Origin: JAJRVM01 sp041752115 | Lineage (GTDB): Bacteria > Planctomycetota > Planctomycetia > Pirellulales > Pirellulaceae | NCBI GenBank assembly: GCA_041752115.1 | Contig: JBGSHS010000051.1 | Location: forward strand, 28,034-92,033 | Length of the DNA stretch: 64,000 nucleotides | Direction of reading: 5' to 3' | Part shown: positions 1-8,699 of the stretch, in pieces | How the letters are laid out: the number at the start of each line of letters is the position of its first letter | How positions within the stretch are numbered: position 1 is the first letter of the stretch | Translations under genes and position numbers: made by a program | Notes under the pieces: generated by a model | The model's input: the letters and a program-made list of their open reading frames with translations, nothing else | What the model was told of the DNA's origin: nothing | Database searches by the model: none

Positions 1-480
1 CAAGTGGAGCCTTTCCGCGATGCGCTGAGCACCTCATTCGGATGGGATGGAGACCGGACCTGTTTTCGGAAAGCCCCGTTGTTCCAGTGAGGAGCAATGC
101 AGGTGCTGCTCAGTCAGGAGTTGCTGGCAGCGGCCGCGCAGCTGCTGTCCGTCTCTCAGCACACGAATTCGAGAAACCACTACAACGTTCAATGATGGCA
201 CTTTGTGCGAGACACGAGCGCTATCGCTCCAATTCTGTGGGGCATGTGAGAAAGTCGTGGAACTTGCGACGCATACTACGATTTGCTCTAATGGTATGCG
301 CCTTGGTCGTTGGCAATAACGATGCGGATATCTTCAAGTGCCGTTGGTTGTCAGTTTCTGCAACTTCGTGAAAAAAACGATCGATCCAGCTGCGCGAGAC
401 CGTTGTGGCACAATTGCGTAAGTACATCGGCAAAAGGCAAGACATGTTTGTCCGACTGCTTTGCTCCCCAAAGACATGCA
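1..480. other. Intergenic region with a decayed gene remnant
   Basis: No intact gene is visible here. On the minus strand around 60-200 the broken reading frames give a peptide resembling GRCQQLLTEQHLHC. A similar peptide, ACCQQIVAEKYLHAD, appears in the decayed minus-strand stretch at 14602-14800, and the word FLE precedes it in both places. The two stretches look like degenerate copies of one unidentified gene. The longer open frames in this stretch lack ribosome-binding sites and recognisable domains. Confidence 0.4.
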
Positions 481-1530
481 ATGGAAATCGAGAATACAAC
501 ACCACTAGTGGCTTTCGCCGTTCCCCAAATAGACCGCGACCGTCTTGAGCGAACGGTCATTCTGGCGCGCGCCGCTTGGCGACTTTCCGCAGACAGTATC
601 CCAGAGTATCTGCCGGAGCAACCGTTCTTCGCACTGGTCGACGAGTACTACGGGGAGCCAAAAGCGAGCAGCCTTCGCAGGGCCACTGAGATCTGCTATG
701 CCAAATCGCGGACCGACATCTACTTCGTGGATCCTCGTGCCGTGCCCCCGGGAGGGCGCGAGTCGCGGACTTGGCCCGTACATATCCGGATTGGGGATCT
801 CCGCTCGGAATTTCACGTTACCGGCCCGCGAGTCTGGTACCGCTCGCATTTTGGAAGTTGGAAGCTAAGCGCCCCCGGCCTTTCCGCTTATGTCGATGTT
901 CGCTATGAGAGAGCTTTTGGCGGATCGTGGACCGAGGGCGAGAACGGCGCGATATTTCGCGAAAACCCGGTCGGGGTCGGGTTCGTTTCTCCGCGTCAAC
1001 TGAGGGATTCGCGGGAGGTGGAAGCACCTAGCGTATTTGATCCTCACCATCCGCCGCGTTTGCCCGGCGAGCCGTGTCCTACCGTAGGATTGACTCCGAT
1101 TAGCCCATCCTGGGAACCCCGTCTCAAGAAAGCGGGCACTTACGATGAGGCTTGGCTCCAGAACGATTGGCCGAATTGGCCGCGGGATTTCGACGAAACG
1201 TTCTTCAACCACGCTCCGCCAAACCTACAGTATCCCGGGTTCATAACGGGTGGAGAGGAGGTCTCCATCTCCGGCCTGGGCACAGATTCCCCGCAGAAAT
1301 ACCGAATTCCCGACATCGGCCGCCCCGTGTTGCACGTCTACTGCCTGAACGGGGATGCGATTGAATTGGAACTGCACCTCGACACGATGGTGTTCGACTT
1401 GAATCAGAGGACCCTCGATGTCATCTGGCGGTCCAGTTTTCTACCGCGGGCTCAAGTCTTCTTTTCGCAGTTGCGTATTACCCACCCTTCAGTCGGCCGA
1501 GTGAAGAACAACTATGATCCGAACGGGTGA
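481..1530 (+). CDS. DUF2169 family protein, T6SS accessory/adaptor
   Basis: A 349-residue protein. The ATG at 481 starts the conserved region (MEIENTTPLVAFAVPQIDRD). The frame is open further upstream, but that part has no resemblance to the family. The tryptophan- and aspartate-rich segments, such as the SYRAFGG-like element YERAFGGSW near residue 142, and the overall length fit DUF2169. Members of this family sit beside DUF4150/PAAR-like effector genes and are thought to act as adaptors that load effectors onto the VgrG/PAAR tip of type VI secretion systems. The next gene is exactly such a DUF4150-type gene, which supports the call. No signal peptide or membrane segment is visible, so a cytoplasmic role is expected. 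Family assignment is by remembered pattern. Confidence 0.72.
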   Translation: MEIENTTPLVAFAVPQIDRDRLERTVILARAAWRLSADSIPEYLPEQPFFALVDEYYGEPKASSLRRATEICYAKSRTDIYFVDPRAVPPGGRESRTWPVHIRIGDLRSEFHVTGPRVWYRSHFGSWKLSAPGLSAYVDVRYERAFGGSWTEGENGAIFRENPVGVGFVSPRQLRDSREVEAPSVFDPHHPPRLPGEPCPTVGLTPISPSWEPRLKKAGTYDEAWLQNDWPNWPRDFDETFFNHAPPNLQYPGFITGGEEVSISGLGTDSPQKYRIPDIGRPVLHVYCLNGDAIELELHLDTMVFDLNQRTLDVIWRSSFLPRAQVFFSQLRITHPSVGRVKNNYDPNG

Positions 1531-1752
1531 TGCAAACCGGGTATAGTCAGCTCAGATGCCGTGTCGTCACCCCATTCAAGCAGTAGAATGATTCGCAAAA
1601 TGGGGCAATGTGACGCTGCATGTCCCCCATCCGTCCAGCCTTGTGGCGACCATGCGTATCGCAATGATCTGTTGGACAACTGACCCTGCAATTCGTCAGA
1701 GGTCAACTCGCCAGCAAACAAACCAACAATATCCCAAGGAACGTCTGCAATC

Positions 1753-2661
1753 ATGGCAGATCCACATTCCATCAAATGGCTCGTTATTAGCCTATATCCC
1801 GATGTCGTGCTTACCAAAGGCGCACCCGTGCCTTACGTCATTATGACTAGCGCGGAAGTCGCAGAGTTGTGCTCAAGTAACGTTGCGGCGAATGGGCAAT
1901 GCTCACTAACGGTCGATAGCATCTGTACGCGCTGTGAGGGCGACGAATCGGGCGATGCCGGCATCAAATCCGGCAAGGTTGCAGATCGATGTGAGCCTCA
2001 CCCCAAAGCTTACCCGGTCTTCATCAACAGTTCGGTCGTATTGCAGGAGGGCGACCTTGTGTTCATGAATGATCGAAACACAACCGGAAAAATCATCATG
2101 ATTCCCGCGGTTGACAGTCCGTCGGATAGCCACGATCTGGACGACGCGGAGTTCGATTTGGCCGTGGCTGAACTGATTTCTCAAGCACTGACGGCGTCGG
2201 GTGGGGACGCGGACAAGGCTCAGTCCATTCTGACTTCCATGAGAAACCCGCAATACTGCGGCGCTCCGAATGACAATCCTTCGGTCTACAATAATCCGGT
2301 AGTAGTTGCCGCGGAGTACTTTTTGGTGGCCGCCGGAAATATGCCGACAGTAAACTCCTTTACGATCCTGCTGTGGGAGGGCAGCAAGCTGGTGCCAGGC
2401 GATCCATTCGAACCTTGGCGTGACGCCCTGACGGCCGGCACCACGAACGCGGAACAGAAAGCAAGCGGGTTCGATAGTAGGGCTTTGAAGTGGGCTCTCC
2501 GTGGCACAGCGTTCCGTGGAAAGGGAAAACTAGCTGTATCATCGATCCGCAAACTTCTTTGCCCGCCTCCGAAACCACCTGAGGTCTCTCCCCATTTTCT
2601 CGACCTGAAGGAATTGAACAGGAAGCGAGAGACCCTGGGCCTGCCTCCGTTAATGCCCTGA
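1753..2661 (+). CDS. DUF4150 (PAAR-like) protein with unknown C-terminal extension
   Basis: A 302-residue protein starting at an ATG preceded by AAGGAA about ten bases upstream. The N-terminal ~130 residues follow the DUF4150 plan: a short entry strand (YPDVVLTKGAPVPY), a cysteine-containing middle (TRCEGD), and the closing VVLQEGDLVFMNDRNTT element. DUF4150 is a PAAR-like spike-tip domain. The C-terminal ~170 residues match nothing I recognise and have no membrane segment; a segment with AGTTNAEQKASGFDSRALKW lies about two thirds along. By analogy with PAAR-fused effectors this part could be secreted cargo, but that is inference. It lies 222 bp downstream of the DUF2169 gene on the same strand, the usual adaptor-effector pairing. 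Confidence 0.65.
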   Translation: MADPHSIKWLVISLYPDVVLTKGAPVPYVIMTSAEVAELCSSNVAANGQCSLTVDSICTRCEGDESGDAGIKSGKVADRCEPHPKAYPVFINSSVVLQEGDLVFMNDRNTTGKIIMIPAVDSPSDSHDLDDAEFDLAVAELISQALTASGGDADKAQSILTSMRNPQYCGAPNDNPSVYNNPVVVAAEYFLVAAGNMPTVNSFTILLWEGSKLVPGDPFEPWRDALTAGTTNAEQKASGFDSRALKWALRGTAFRGKGKLAVSSIRKLLCPPPKPPEVSPHFLDLKELNRKRETLGLPPLMP

Positions 2662-3391
2662 TATGGGATGAGCATGCAGCGTCCAGTCGAACAGGAAACT
2701 GGGTTCTTTCGTGACCACCGAGGCGTTTCCACGCTGAACCACACGTATGACGGATATTACGACACTGTGGTGCTCACGAGAGACGCCAGATCGCATGTCT
2801 CCGGTGGGCAGACCTGGCCGAGCGCGCAATGTTCGAATAGGACTCCCAACTGCCACGACGAATGTCTCGAGTGCCACCGGTGGATGTGCGATCGCTGCAC
2901 GAAAGATATTCCACAGGTGTTGCGGAATGTATGCGTTGCCGTGCCAAGCGGTACCGGCGGTCGGCCAATCTGGAGGCCGAACTGCGTTCGTGCGTGGGCC
3001 GGGAAAACAAGGGTCACGGCTTCAGCCGCGGGTTGGCGACGGGGGGACCGTTTTCGGTTCATTGCCCAAATGAATCGATTCTCCTCGACCCTGCATCGCA
3101 CACAGGTCGAGTCGCAGTGGCACACGAAATGCACTATTCGGGAGTGCGGAGTTGGCGGCTGAGTCAAAGTGGCAGCCATCGAGCGGCCCATCACATTGGA
3201 GCTCTAACAAGACCGCTTGTGCAATACGCTGCTAAGCAGGTCCGCAAGAGCCTTTTCACCATTCCGTTACGGGAAATCCGCAGAATCTGCCCTTCGCGCG
3301 CCAAGAGACTTCTGCGGACCTGTTTAGGTATGTTCACCCCCCTGGCCCCGTCGACAACCGCGTCTTGTTAGAGTTCCATAGGACGAACGAT
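2662..3391. other. Intergenic stretch without a convincing gene
   Basis: Several overlapping open frames of 100-170 codons occur on both strands, none with a good ribosome-binding site or a recognisable domain. One plus-strand frame from 2668 contains a cysteine/histidine-rich patch (CHDECLECHRWMCDRC) that superficially resembles a metal site. The residues around it are compositionally odd and it is not supported as a protein. Most likely decayed DNA. Confidence 0.4.
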
Positions 3392-3878
3392 ATGGCGAAG
3401 CAACCGAAGAACACGATCTGCCTGTGGTACGACCGGGATGCCGAGGAGGCGGCGCGGTTTTATGCTGAGACATTTCCCGATTCGAGCGTTGGCGCTGTGC
3501 ATCGTGCAGCGGGAGACTTTCCTTCCGGCAAGGAAGGGGATGTGTTGATGGTCGAGTTTGTCGTGATGGGTATCCCCTGTCTTGGTCTCAATGGCGGCCC
3601 CCACGTCAAGCACAATGAAGCGTTTTCGTTCCAGGTGGCCACCGCCGGACCAGGCCGAAACAGATCGCTACTGGAATGCGATCATCAGCCATGGTGGGGA
3701 AGAAAACGCCTGTGGCTGGTGCCGAGACAAATGGGGCATCTCATGGCAGATTACTCCGGTGGCGCTGACCAAGGCGGTCACCAACCCCGATCGCGCAGCC
3801 GCCAAGCGTGCCTTCGATGCCCTGATGCAGATGAAGAAGATCGACATCGCGGCCATCGAAGCAGCGCGTCGCGGCTGA
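3392..3878 (+). pseudogene. VOC-family (PhnB/3-demethylubiquinone methyltransferase-like) protein, frameshifted
   Basis: Translation from the ATG at 3392 gives MAKQPKNTICLWYDRDAEEA, a PhnB-like glyoxalase/VOC start, and stays in family to the GLNGGP and NEAFSFQVATA segments. Near 3650 the family-like reading moves to another frame and continues as DQAETDRYWNAI, then CGWCRDKWGISWQITP, ending at 3878. A single extra G near 3650 would explain it. Members are ~155-165 residues, matching the length if the frames are joined. The 3' end of this gene (AAKRAFDALMQMKKIDIAAI) recurs as a remnant at 8450-8616. Either a real mutation or a sequencing error; the decayed surroundings favour a pseudogene. Confidence 0.75.
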
Positions 3879-5645
3879 GTGAATAGGATCGTACACGACG
3901 CAATCCGGCCGACCTGGATCGCAGATCGCAATGCCGGCAACTGTCATCGACGGTCCAGCCGACGGACGCTCCAGCCTGGGTTCGAGAATTCCCTGACTGT
4001 CACACCTCGTCAACGCAGCGGGGAACTTCGTCTTTCAGTCCAAGCAGGTCGAGGTACTTGGCGGTCGCCCCCTTCACCGTCCGAACGCCGAGAGGAGTCT
4101 CTTTCGTGGACTCAGTATAGGCGATATTCCTGAGTTCCATCTCGACCAAGGGAGCCGGATCCTCGCAACTGGCATATCTCATGATCATCGCGCGAACGAA
4201 CGCATTATCCACTCGGCCCGAGACCCTTTCCCACAGTTCTCGCCGAGGGTCACCAGCGAACGGGCGAAAGTCGGCAATGAGCGAGACGATCCGACTCCTG
4301 CAATCCTCATGCCGGCTCTTGATTTCATTCACCAACTGTCGCGCATGAGGAAAGTAGGTGACGACCTCCTCCGACTCCCCATCGAAGACACGGGGCACTA
4401 AACGCCGATACGTGAGTTCTCCGATCATGTGGTGTTTCTCGACATAGTGAGGGTCCTTCAGCTTCACACGTTTGCCCGTTCCACGTTCACGAAAGACCAC
4501 CCCCTCGAAGTTTTCCACTTCGGCGGCCATCTTCTTCAAGATCATCGCAATGGCGACCGAATCCGTCATGGCATCCCATCGTCGCGGTCGCCGTGCTCCT
4601 ATCCTGCGCGCGACCGAATCCAGTTCGTCTTCCGAGTGCTCGCGGTGCGTCTGCAGGTTCCTCGCCGCCAGCAAGTAGAGCCCCCATTGATCTTCCCTGT
4701 ATCGGGTCAGCACGGCCGAAGAACAATGGATGAACTCGAAAACGTATGTGCAGCCCAGGTCCTCCTGCGAGAAGACAAGCTCTCGCACATACCCGCCAAT
4801 GATCTCCATCAGTTTGTAGGTCCCGCCACAGAACCCGCCCACCTCCAGCCTCATGTCCGGTTCGTACGAGCTCACCATGTTACGAGTATGCCAATGCGGA
4901 TCACCAAGTCGCGCAGTGGGGAAATAGACGCCGACCATATTGCCGTCGAGCTTTTCGAGCATTTCGGCGCGATCCATCGCGATCTCATCTGCCTGATCTT
5001 CACCACGATTGAAGAAGCGAATGAAGGGAAAACTCATGATCAACTGAAGTGGGTCATCGCAGAAGTCCGTGTTTGCTCGGCGCACAACCAGGCCTCGCGT
5101 GAGACGATTGAACTCGTTCTTGTCAGACAGTCCGTAATTGAGAATCCAGCATGCTCCTTTGTCACCGACCCGAACGTCCTGGGCCTTCATCCAGACCAGG
5201 TCATTTTCTCGTAGTCGGCAGATGATCGTCCGCAGGTTTTCTTTCTCTTGGGGAGTGGTCATCGGGCAAGGAGCTCCGTGAGTATTTCCGGTGCAGGAAC
5301 CGTGAGCTTCAGGGGTTCCAGGAGGTTCTGTTGCGAGCCCTTCTGTTTCACGGGCAGGGCCATCAGGTTCATGGTCCGCTGCCGATGGTCACCAACATCA
5401 TGACACGGCAAGCGAGAATGTGGGCAGCCCATTTCGCTTGCTTCGCGTAAGCTGGCTGTTGATCACCGTGTTGCCCGACACGACCCTCTGGATATCAGAA
5501 GGTACCACACCTGCGAACCTTGTACAAATCCTGACGGTAAGTGCGCCGCATGAAACCGCGTACCTCCATCGACTCACCCGACCACCGCCCTGCTCAGCGG
5601 CGATAGTTCGTCAACGAAGTCGCTCGGGTCGTCGGGCTCGAATTC
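3795..5645. repeat. Segmental duplication, copy 1
   Basis: This stretch is related to 8450-9545. Both contain, in the same order and orientation, the 3' end of a VOC gene (plus strand), a minus-strand RNA-ligase-like gene, about 300 bp of shared noncoding sequence, and the 3' end of the pentapeptide/TIR-like gene. In copy 1 the ligase is intact and only a ~70 bp fragment of the pentapeptide gene end remains near 5560-5640. In copy 2 the pentapeptide gene is intact and the ligase is broken. Shared landmarks include CGCTTGCTTCGCGTAAGCTG and GTACCACACCTGCGAACC. Confidence 0.8.
4000..5262 (-). CDS. T4 Rnl1-like ATP-dependent RNA ligase
   Basis: A 420-residue protein with the nucleotidyltransferase motifs of the T4 RNA ligase 1 family in order. 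An N-terminal NYGL...LTRGLVV element is followed by FPFIRFFNRGED and motif I KLDGN (Lys104 is the expected AMP-accepting lysine). Motif III/IIIa is YVFEFI near 173-178, motif IV is FEGVVF near 252-257, and motif V is the KRVKLKD segment near 264-270 with Lys267 and Lys269. The C-terminal ~150 residues are helical and unassigned. Rnl1 enzymes seal 5'-phosphate/3'-hydroxyl RNA ends, typically to repair cleaved tRNAs. The Ro60/TROVE gene and probable Y RNA lie just beyond its 5' side on the opposite strand, supporting an RNA-repair role. A decayed paralogue lies at 8700-9164, with the motif I lysine replaced. Confidence 0.85.
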   Translation of the reverse strand: MTTPQEKENLRTIICRLRENDLVWMKAQDVRVGDKGACWILNYGLSDKNEFNRLTRGLVVRRANTDFCDDPLQLIMSFPFIRFFNRGEDQADEIAMDRAEMLEKLDGNMVGVYFPTARLGDPHWHTRNMVSSYEPDMRLEVGGFCGGTYKLMEIIGGYVRELVFSQEDLGCTYVFEFIHCSSAVLTRYREDQWGLYLLAARNLQTHREHSEDELDSVARRIGARRPRRWDAMTDSVAIAMILKKMAAEVENFEGVVFRERGTGKRVKLKDPHYVEKHHMIGELTYRRLVPRVFDGESEEVVTYFPHARQLVNEIKSRHEDCRSRIVSLIADFRPFAGDPRRELWERVSGRVDNAFVRAMIMRYASCEDPAPLVEMELRNIAYTESTKETPLGVRTVKGATAKYLDLLGLKDEVPRCVDEV

Positions 5646-5875
5646 GACTGCGATCGCTCGTCCGGTTGTTGCGCGGCAAATCTACTGAACCTTTTCGTCG
5701 CTCGTTGGTCTTTGATGAACAGACCATCGCGTGCTGCAGACCAAAGAATGGCCCGATGGTGAACATGAAACAAACGGGATCTGGCGGAGGACTGAACCGT
5801 AGGGGTGAGAGAGGTGACCACACGCAGTTTCGTCTTCTTTCTCACGCCTCAGGCCTCCCGCCTCAAGCCTTTCCT
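5263..5875. other. Noncoding part of duplicated segment upstream of Y RNA
   Basis: No gene is supported. The first ~380 bp match the corresponding noncoding stretch after the broken ligase at 9165-9545, including the last codons of the pentapeptide/TIR-like gene near 5560-5640, here orphaned. The rest up to 5875 probably contains the promoter of the downstream RNA, but I could not pick a convincing -35/-10 pair. Confidence 0.5.
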
Positions 5876-6000
5876 GACTGCCGATTCGGAATACATGCTA
5901 TTGGGAGCCGGAGATGTGGGTTCGAGTCCCACTCGCGTTGCCGCTCATGGCGGCGTGTGCGATAGGCCAACTGGTTAAGCCGCCGAAACGTATCTGATTC
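5876..6000 (+). ncRNA. Probable bacterial Y RNA (YrlA-like) with permuted tRNA mimic
   Basis: A perfect tRNA T-arm (GTGGG, seven-base loop TTCGAGT, CCCAC) lies at 5916-5932. It is followed by an acceptor-like hairpin (CGCGTTGCCGC pairing with GCGGCGTGTGCG around loop TCATG, about 5934-5961), then a D-arm (GGC, loop CAACTGGTTAA with the conserved GG at 5973-5974, GCC) at 5965-5981. The order T-acceptor-D is a circular permutation of tRNA, as I recall for the effector-binding module of YrlA-type Y RNAs, which tether Ro60 to nucleases. The flanks can partly pair (GATTC 5883-5887 with GATTC near 5996; ATAC with GTAT), giving an imperfect outer stem that could be the Ro60-binding module. It sits ~150 bp upstream of, and co-oriented with, the Ro60/TROVE gene. 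Ends are approximate. Confidence 0.7.
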
Positions 6001-6031
6001 ACAACTTCGTCAGGATTTGAATAACCGACCC

Positions 6032-6052
6032 GACTGCCGGTGCGGAATACAT
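6032..6052 (+). repeat. Second copy of the Y RNA 5' sequence
   Basis: The words GACTGCCG and CGGAATACAT, two or three bases apart, occur at 5876-5896 at the predicted start of the Y RNA and again here, 156 bp downstream, between the Y RNA and the Ro60 gene. No T-arm or D-arm follows the second copy. It could be a remnant of a second Y RNA or a second protein-binding stem. Confidence 0.5.
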
Positions 6053-6152
6053 CCAACATCCCCAATGCCAGGGAAGCGGGAGCTTTCCAGCGTCCATGTG
6101 ACGCGGCGATTCTGCCCACGCTTCGTCGGGTTTTTTCGCGAAGGAGTCCATC

Positions 6153-7781
6153 ATGGCCAACAAGACCCTATTCGCCAGCATCAAGAGCAGGTTTCTGCGC
6201 GCCAACTCGATCAACGAGGCAGGAGGTCGGGCGTATCAGTTCACGCCGAAGCATGCGCTGGCCCAGATGGCGGCCACCGGCTGCTTCAACGGGATCTACT
6301 ACGCATCGGCCCAGGACCAGCTGGACCAATTCCGCAAGCTGATCGACCAGGTCGACGACAACGTCTTCCTGGCCAAGCTGGCGGTCTATGCCCGCGAACG
6401 GGCGTACATGAAGGACATGCCGGCTGCGCTGCTGGTGATCCTGTCGAAGCGGGATACACAGCTGCTGCACCGAGTGTTCGAGCGCGTCGTGGACAACGGT
6501 CGCGTGCTGCGTACCATGTTCCAATTGGTCCGTTCGGGTCAGTTCGGGCGCACCGGCCTGTCGTCGTCGCTGCAGCGAGCGTTCCAGCGCTGGCTCAACG
6601 AGGCGTCGGTCGGCAAGCTGCTGTCGGCATCGATCGGTAACGATCCGAGCCTGCGGGATATCCTGCGGATGGCTCGGCCGACCCCGAAGGACAACGCGCG
6701 CCGAGCGCTGTTCGGTTGGCTGACCGACAAGGAAATCGCCAAGTGGGCTCCGGCCACCCAGGCCGATCTGCCGCTGCAGGTCCAGAGTCTGATCGCGTAC
6801 CGCCAGGCGGAAACTGCCGAAGCGCAGGCACAGATCGTGCAAAACCTGTCGGTGCGGTGGGATCTGCTGGCCGACGCGGCTCGAGGGCCGCTGGTCTGGA
6901 AGGCGATTGCCCACCAGATGGGACCGCAGGCACTGCGGATGAACCTGAACACGCTGTTGCGTCACAACGTGCTGGAAGATCGTGAGATGGTGGACTACGT
7001 GGCGGGCGTCATTGCTAACGTCGACGACATCCGCCGTTCGCGGCAGTTCCCGTACCAGTTCCTCACCGCCTACCTGAACGCCTCGAACGAGATTCCGCAG
7101 AAGATCAAGGCGGCGCTGCATCAGGCAGCTGAGATCGCCTGCGGAAACGTGCCGGAGCTGTCGGGACCGGTCGTGATCGGCCTGGATACGTCGGGTTCGA
7201 TGAGCTGCCCGGTCACGGGATACCGTGGTCGGGGCGCCACCACGACCATGCGGTGTGTCGACGTGGCGGCTTTGTTCGCTGCGGCGATCCTGCGGCGCAA
7301 TCCGGACAGCGTGGTCATTCCGTTCGATACTCAGGCATACGACGTCCGGATCGATGCGGGCGACACGATCCTGAGTCTGTCGCAACGGCTGGCCATGTAC
7401 GGCGGCGGTGGTACCGACTGTTCGCTGCCGCTGCAGGTGGCCAATACGAAGCTGCGTAATCGGCAGTTCGTCGGCTGCGTGCTGGTGAGCGACAACGAGA
7501 GCTGGGTGTACCGCGGCCGGGCGTTGGCATACGGTCGCGAGGGTGCCACAGGCGTGCTGACCCAATGGCAGACGTTTGCGGACAACCAGCGGCGTTTGGG
7601 CGTCAAGGCGCCGAAGCTGATCTGTATCGACATCCAGTCGTACAGCTCGACGCAGGCGCCGGAGCGTGATGACATTCTGAACATTGGCGGCTTCAGTGAC
7701 GCCGTGTTCGACGTAGTCGCCTCGTACCTGGGCAATGATACCGGCCGGTTCGTCGCCGAGGTGGAGTCGATCGAACTGTAA
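6153..7781 (+). CDS. rsr: Ro60-family TROVE-vWA RNA-binding protein
   Basis: A 542-residue protein, the usual length of bacterial Ro60 (Rsr) orthologues. AAGGAG lies seven bases before the ATG. The N-terminal ~330 residues form the helical TROVE ring (INEAGGRAYQ, LAKLAVYARERAYMKDMPA and similar HEAT-like repeats). Residues ~338-542 are a von Willebrand A domain with a MIDAS motif DTSGSM at Asp345 and the later MIDAS threonine in GGGGTD at ~417-422. In known systems the ring binds misfolded or damaged RNA ends and Y RNA on its outer surface, working with exonucleases or RNA-repair enzymes. The adjacent probable Y RNA and the Rnl1-like ligase fit this. A strong hairpin terminator follows directly. 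Confidence 0.92.
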   Translation: MANKTLFASIKSRFLRANSINEAGGRAYQFTPKHALAQMAATGCFNGIYYASAQDQLDQFRKLIDQVDDNVFLAKLAVYARERAYMKDMPAALLVILSKRDTQLLHRVFERVVDNGRVLRTMFQLVRSGQFGRTGLSSSLQRAFQRWLNEASVGKLLSASIGNDPSLRDILRMARPTPKDNARRALFGWLTDKEIAKWAPATQADLPLQVQSLIAYRQAETAEAQAQIVQNLSVRWDLLADAARGPLVWKAIAHQMGPQALRMNLNTLLRHNVLEDREMVDYVAGVIANVDDIRRSRQFPYQFLTAYLNASNEIPQKIKAALHQAAEIACGNVPELSGPVVIGLDTSGSMSCPVTGYRGRGATTTMRCVDVAALFAAAILRRNPDSVVIPFDTQAYDVRIDAGDTILSLSQRLAMYGGGGTDCSLPLQVANTKLRNRQFVGCVLVSDNESWVYRGRALAYGREGATGVLTQWQTFADNQRRLGVKAPKLICIDIQSYSSTQAPERDDILNIGGFSDAVFDVVASYLGNDTGRFVAEVESIEL

Positions 7782-7784
7782 TCG

Positions 7785-7820
7785 AACGCCCCCGGCCTGA
7801 TCACTCGGGCCGGGGGCGTT
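7785..7820 (+). terminator. Hairpin terminator after the Ro60 gene
   Basis: A perfect 13-bp inverted repeat, AACGCCCCCGGCC with GGCCGGGGGCGTT, surrounds an ATCACTC-type loop four bases after the stop codon. It is followed by a short T-rich run (GTTGTTC). Confidence 0.8.
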
Positions 7821-7974
7821 GTTCACAGAATGTACGGACTTTCCGGGACGCAGCCACACAGAACGTCGTTGTGGCAGATCACATCCATGGGCCAGGGCTC
7901 CAACCGATCGCAGGTACGTGACTCCCCATTCACATTCCACCTCGATCCGCCGCTCCAGTGGACGCCCTTGCTCG

Positions 7975-8388
7975 TCAGTGGTTAGTTGCCTTTGACGCGG
8001 CGTCGGCGCCCAAGGAGCGAATGAACGCACCGAGCACTGCAGTAGCATATCCGGGAACCATCAATAACATCCCGACAAAAGGTGCTACGAGCGCAGTGGA
8101 AATGCCAACCGCCACTTTGGAGGGACTCGGCGCTGTCGGACTCGATGCAATAACGGTGAATGACGCGATTCCACCTTGAATCGCAGCAAACAATCCAATG
8201 AGGAGTGGCACATGAACAACGAGGATCAGCCCTGCAGCTGCCATTGGTCCCTTGCCGTGCAGCACGAGAATCAGCGCGAGTAGGAAACAAATCAACCCAG
8301 CCAGCGACAGCAGCAGGCTGTATTGAAGTCCCAATGCGTTATACATCCAACTAACAAGTGACTGTCGGACTGGTTCGGTTTCCGGCAT
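7975..8388 (-). CDS. Small three-helix membrane protein, possibly MotA/TolQ/ExbB-like
   Basis: A 137-residue protein with GAGGAA seven bases before the ATG. Three hydrophobic segments lie at about residues 20-42 (LLLSLAGLICFLLALILVL), 50-72 (AAGLILVVHVPLLIGLFAA) and 92-120. The middle-to-late part (GGIASFTVIASS, then VAVGISTALVAPFVGMLLM) recalls the gate helices of MotA/TolQ/ExbB proton channels, where a GIxxAL segment precedes the last helix. The protein is short for that family, and no charged gate residue stands out. It lies convergent to the Ro60 gene beyond the terminator, with no evident functional link. Confidence 0.55.
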   Translation of the reverse strand: MPETEPVRQSLVSWMYNALGLQYSLLLSLAGLICFLLALILVLHGKGPMAAAGLILVVHVPLLIGLFAAIQGGIASFTVIASSPTAPSPSKVAVGISTALVAPFVGMLLMVPGYATAVLGAFIRSLGADAASKATNH

Positions 8389-8449
8389 AGCGAGTTCCTC
8401 TTGAATTCGGAATCGTAGCGAACAACTCAGTCCACGCGACTGGCGCGCG

Positions 8450-8616
8450 GGACGACAGTTTCAACCCTTGACGCTGCAGCTAAGCGTGCCTTCGATGCGA
8501 TGAAGCAGTTGAAGAAGATCGACATTGTGGCCATCGAAACGTCTCGCCGGGGCCGAGAAGATGGGTTCGTAGACGAGGCGACTACGCCGATTTGGACGGA
8601 AATGGGCTTCGGCTGA
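8450..8616 (+). pseudogene. 3' fragment of a VOC-family gene
   Basis: The frame reads STLDAAAKRAFDAMKQLKK then IDIVAIETSRRG and stops at 8614. It matches the last ~30 residues of the VOC gene at 3392-3878 but has no 5' part. It marks the left edge of duplication copy 2. Confidence 0.8.
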
Positions 8617-8699
8617 GATGTCCCCTTGCGACGCGCCATATTGCCTGACGAACGCGCCACATTGGTCAAGACTATCTGCCGTAGTTGTCCCCCGCACCG

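Noticed and set aside
2668..3162. Zinc-finger-like small protein (CHDECLECHRWMCDRC)
   Set aside because: No start-site support, and the rest of the frame is arginine/threonine-rich noise. Cysteine spacing alone is insufficient.
5916..5985. A tRNA gene, suggested by perfect T-arm and D-arm sequences
   Set aside because: The T-arm precedes the D-arm and no anticodon arm or normal acceptor closure exists. The permuted order fits a Y RNA.
6168..8048. A 626-codon minus-strand open frame antisense to the Ro60 gene
   Set aside because: Histidine/arginine/glutamine-rich shadow of the TROVE-vWA coding strand, and it crosses the terminator hairpin.
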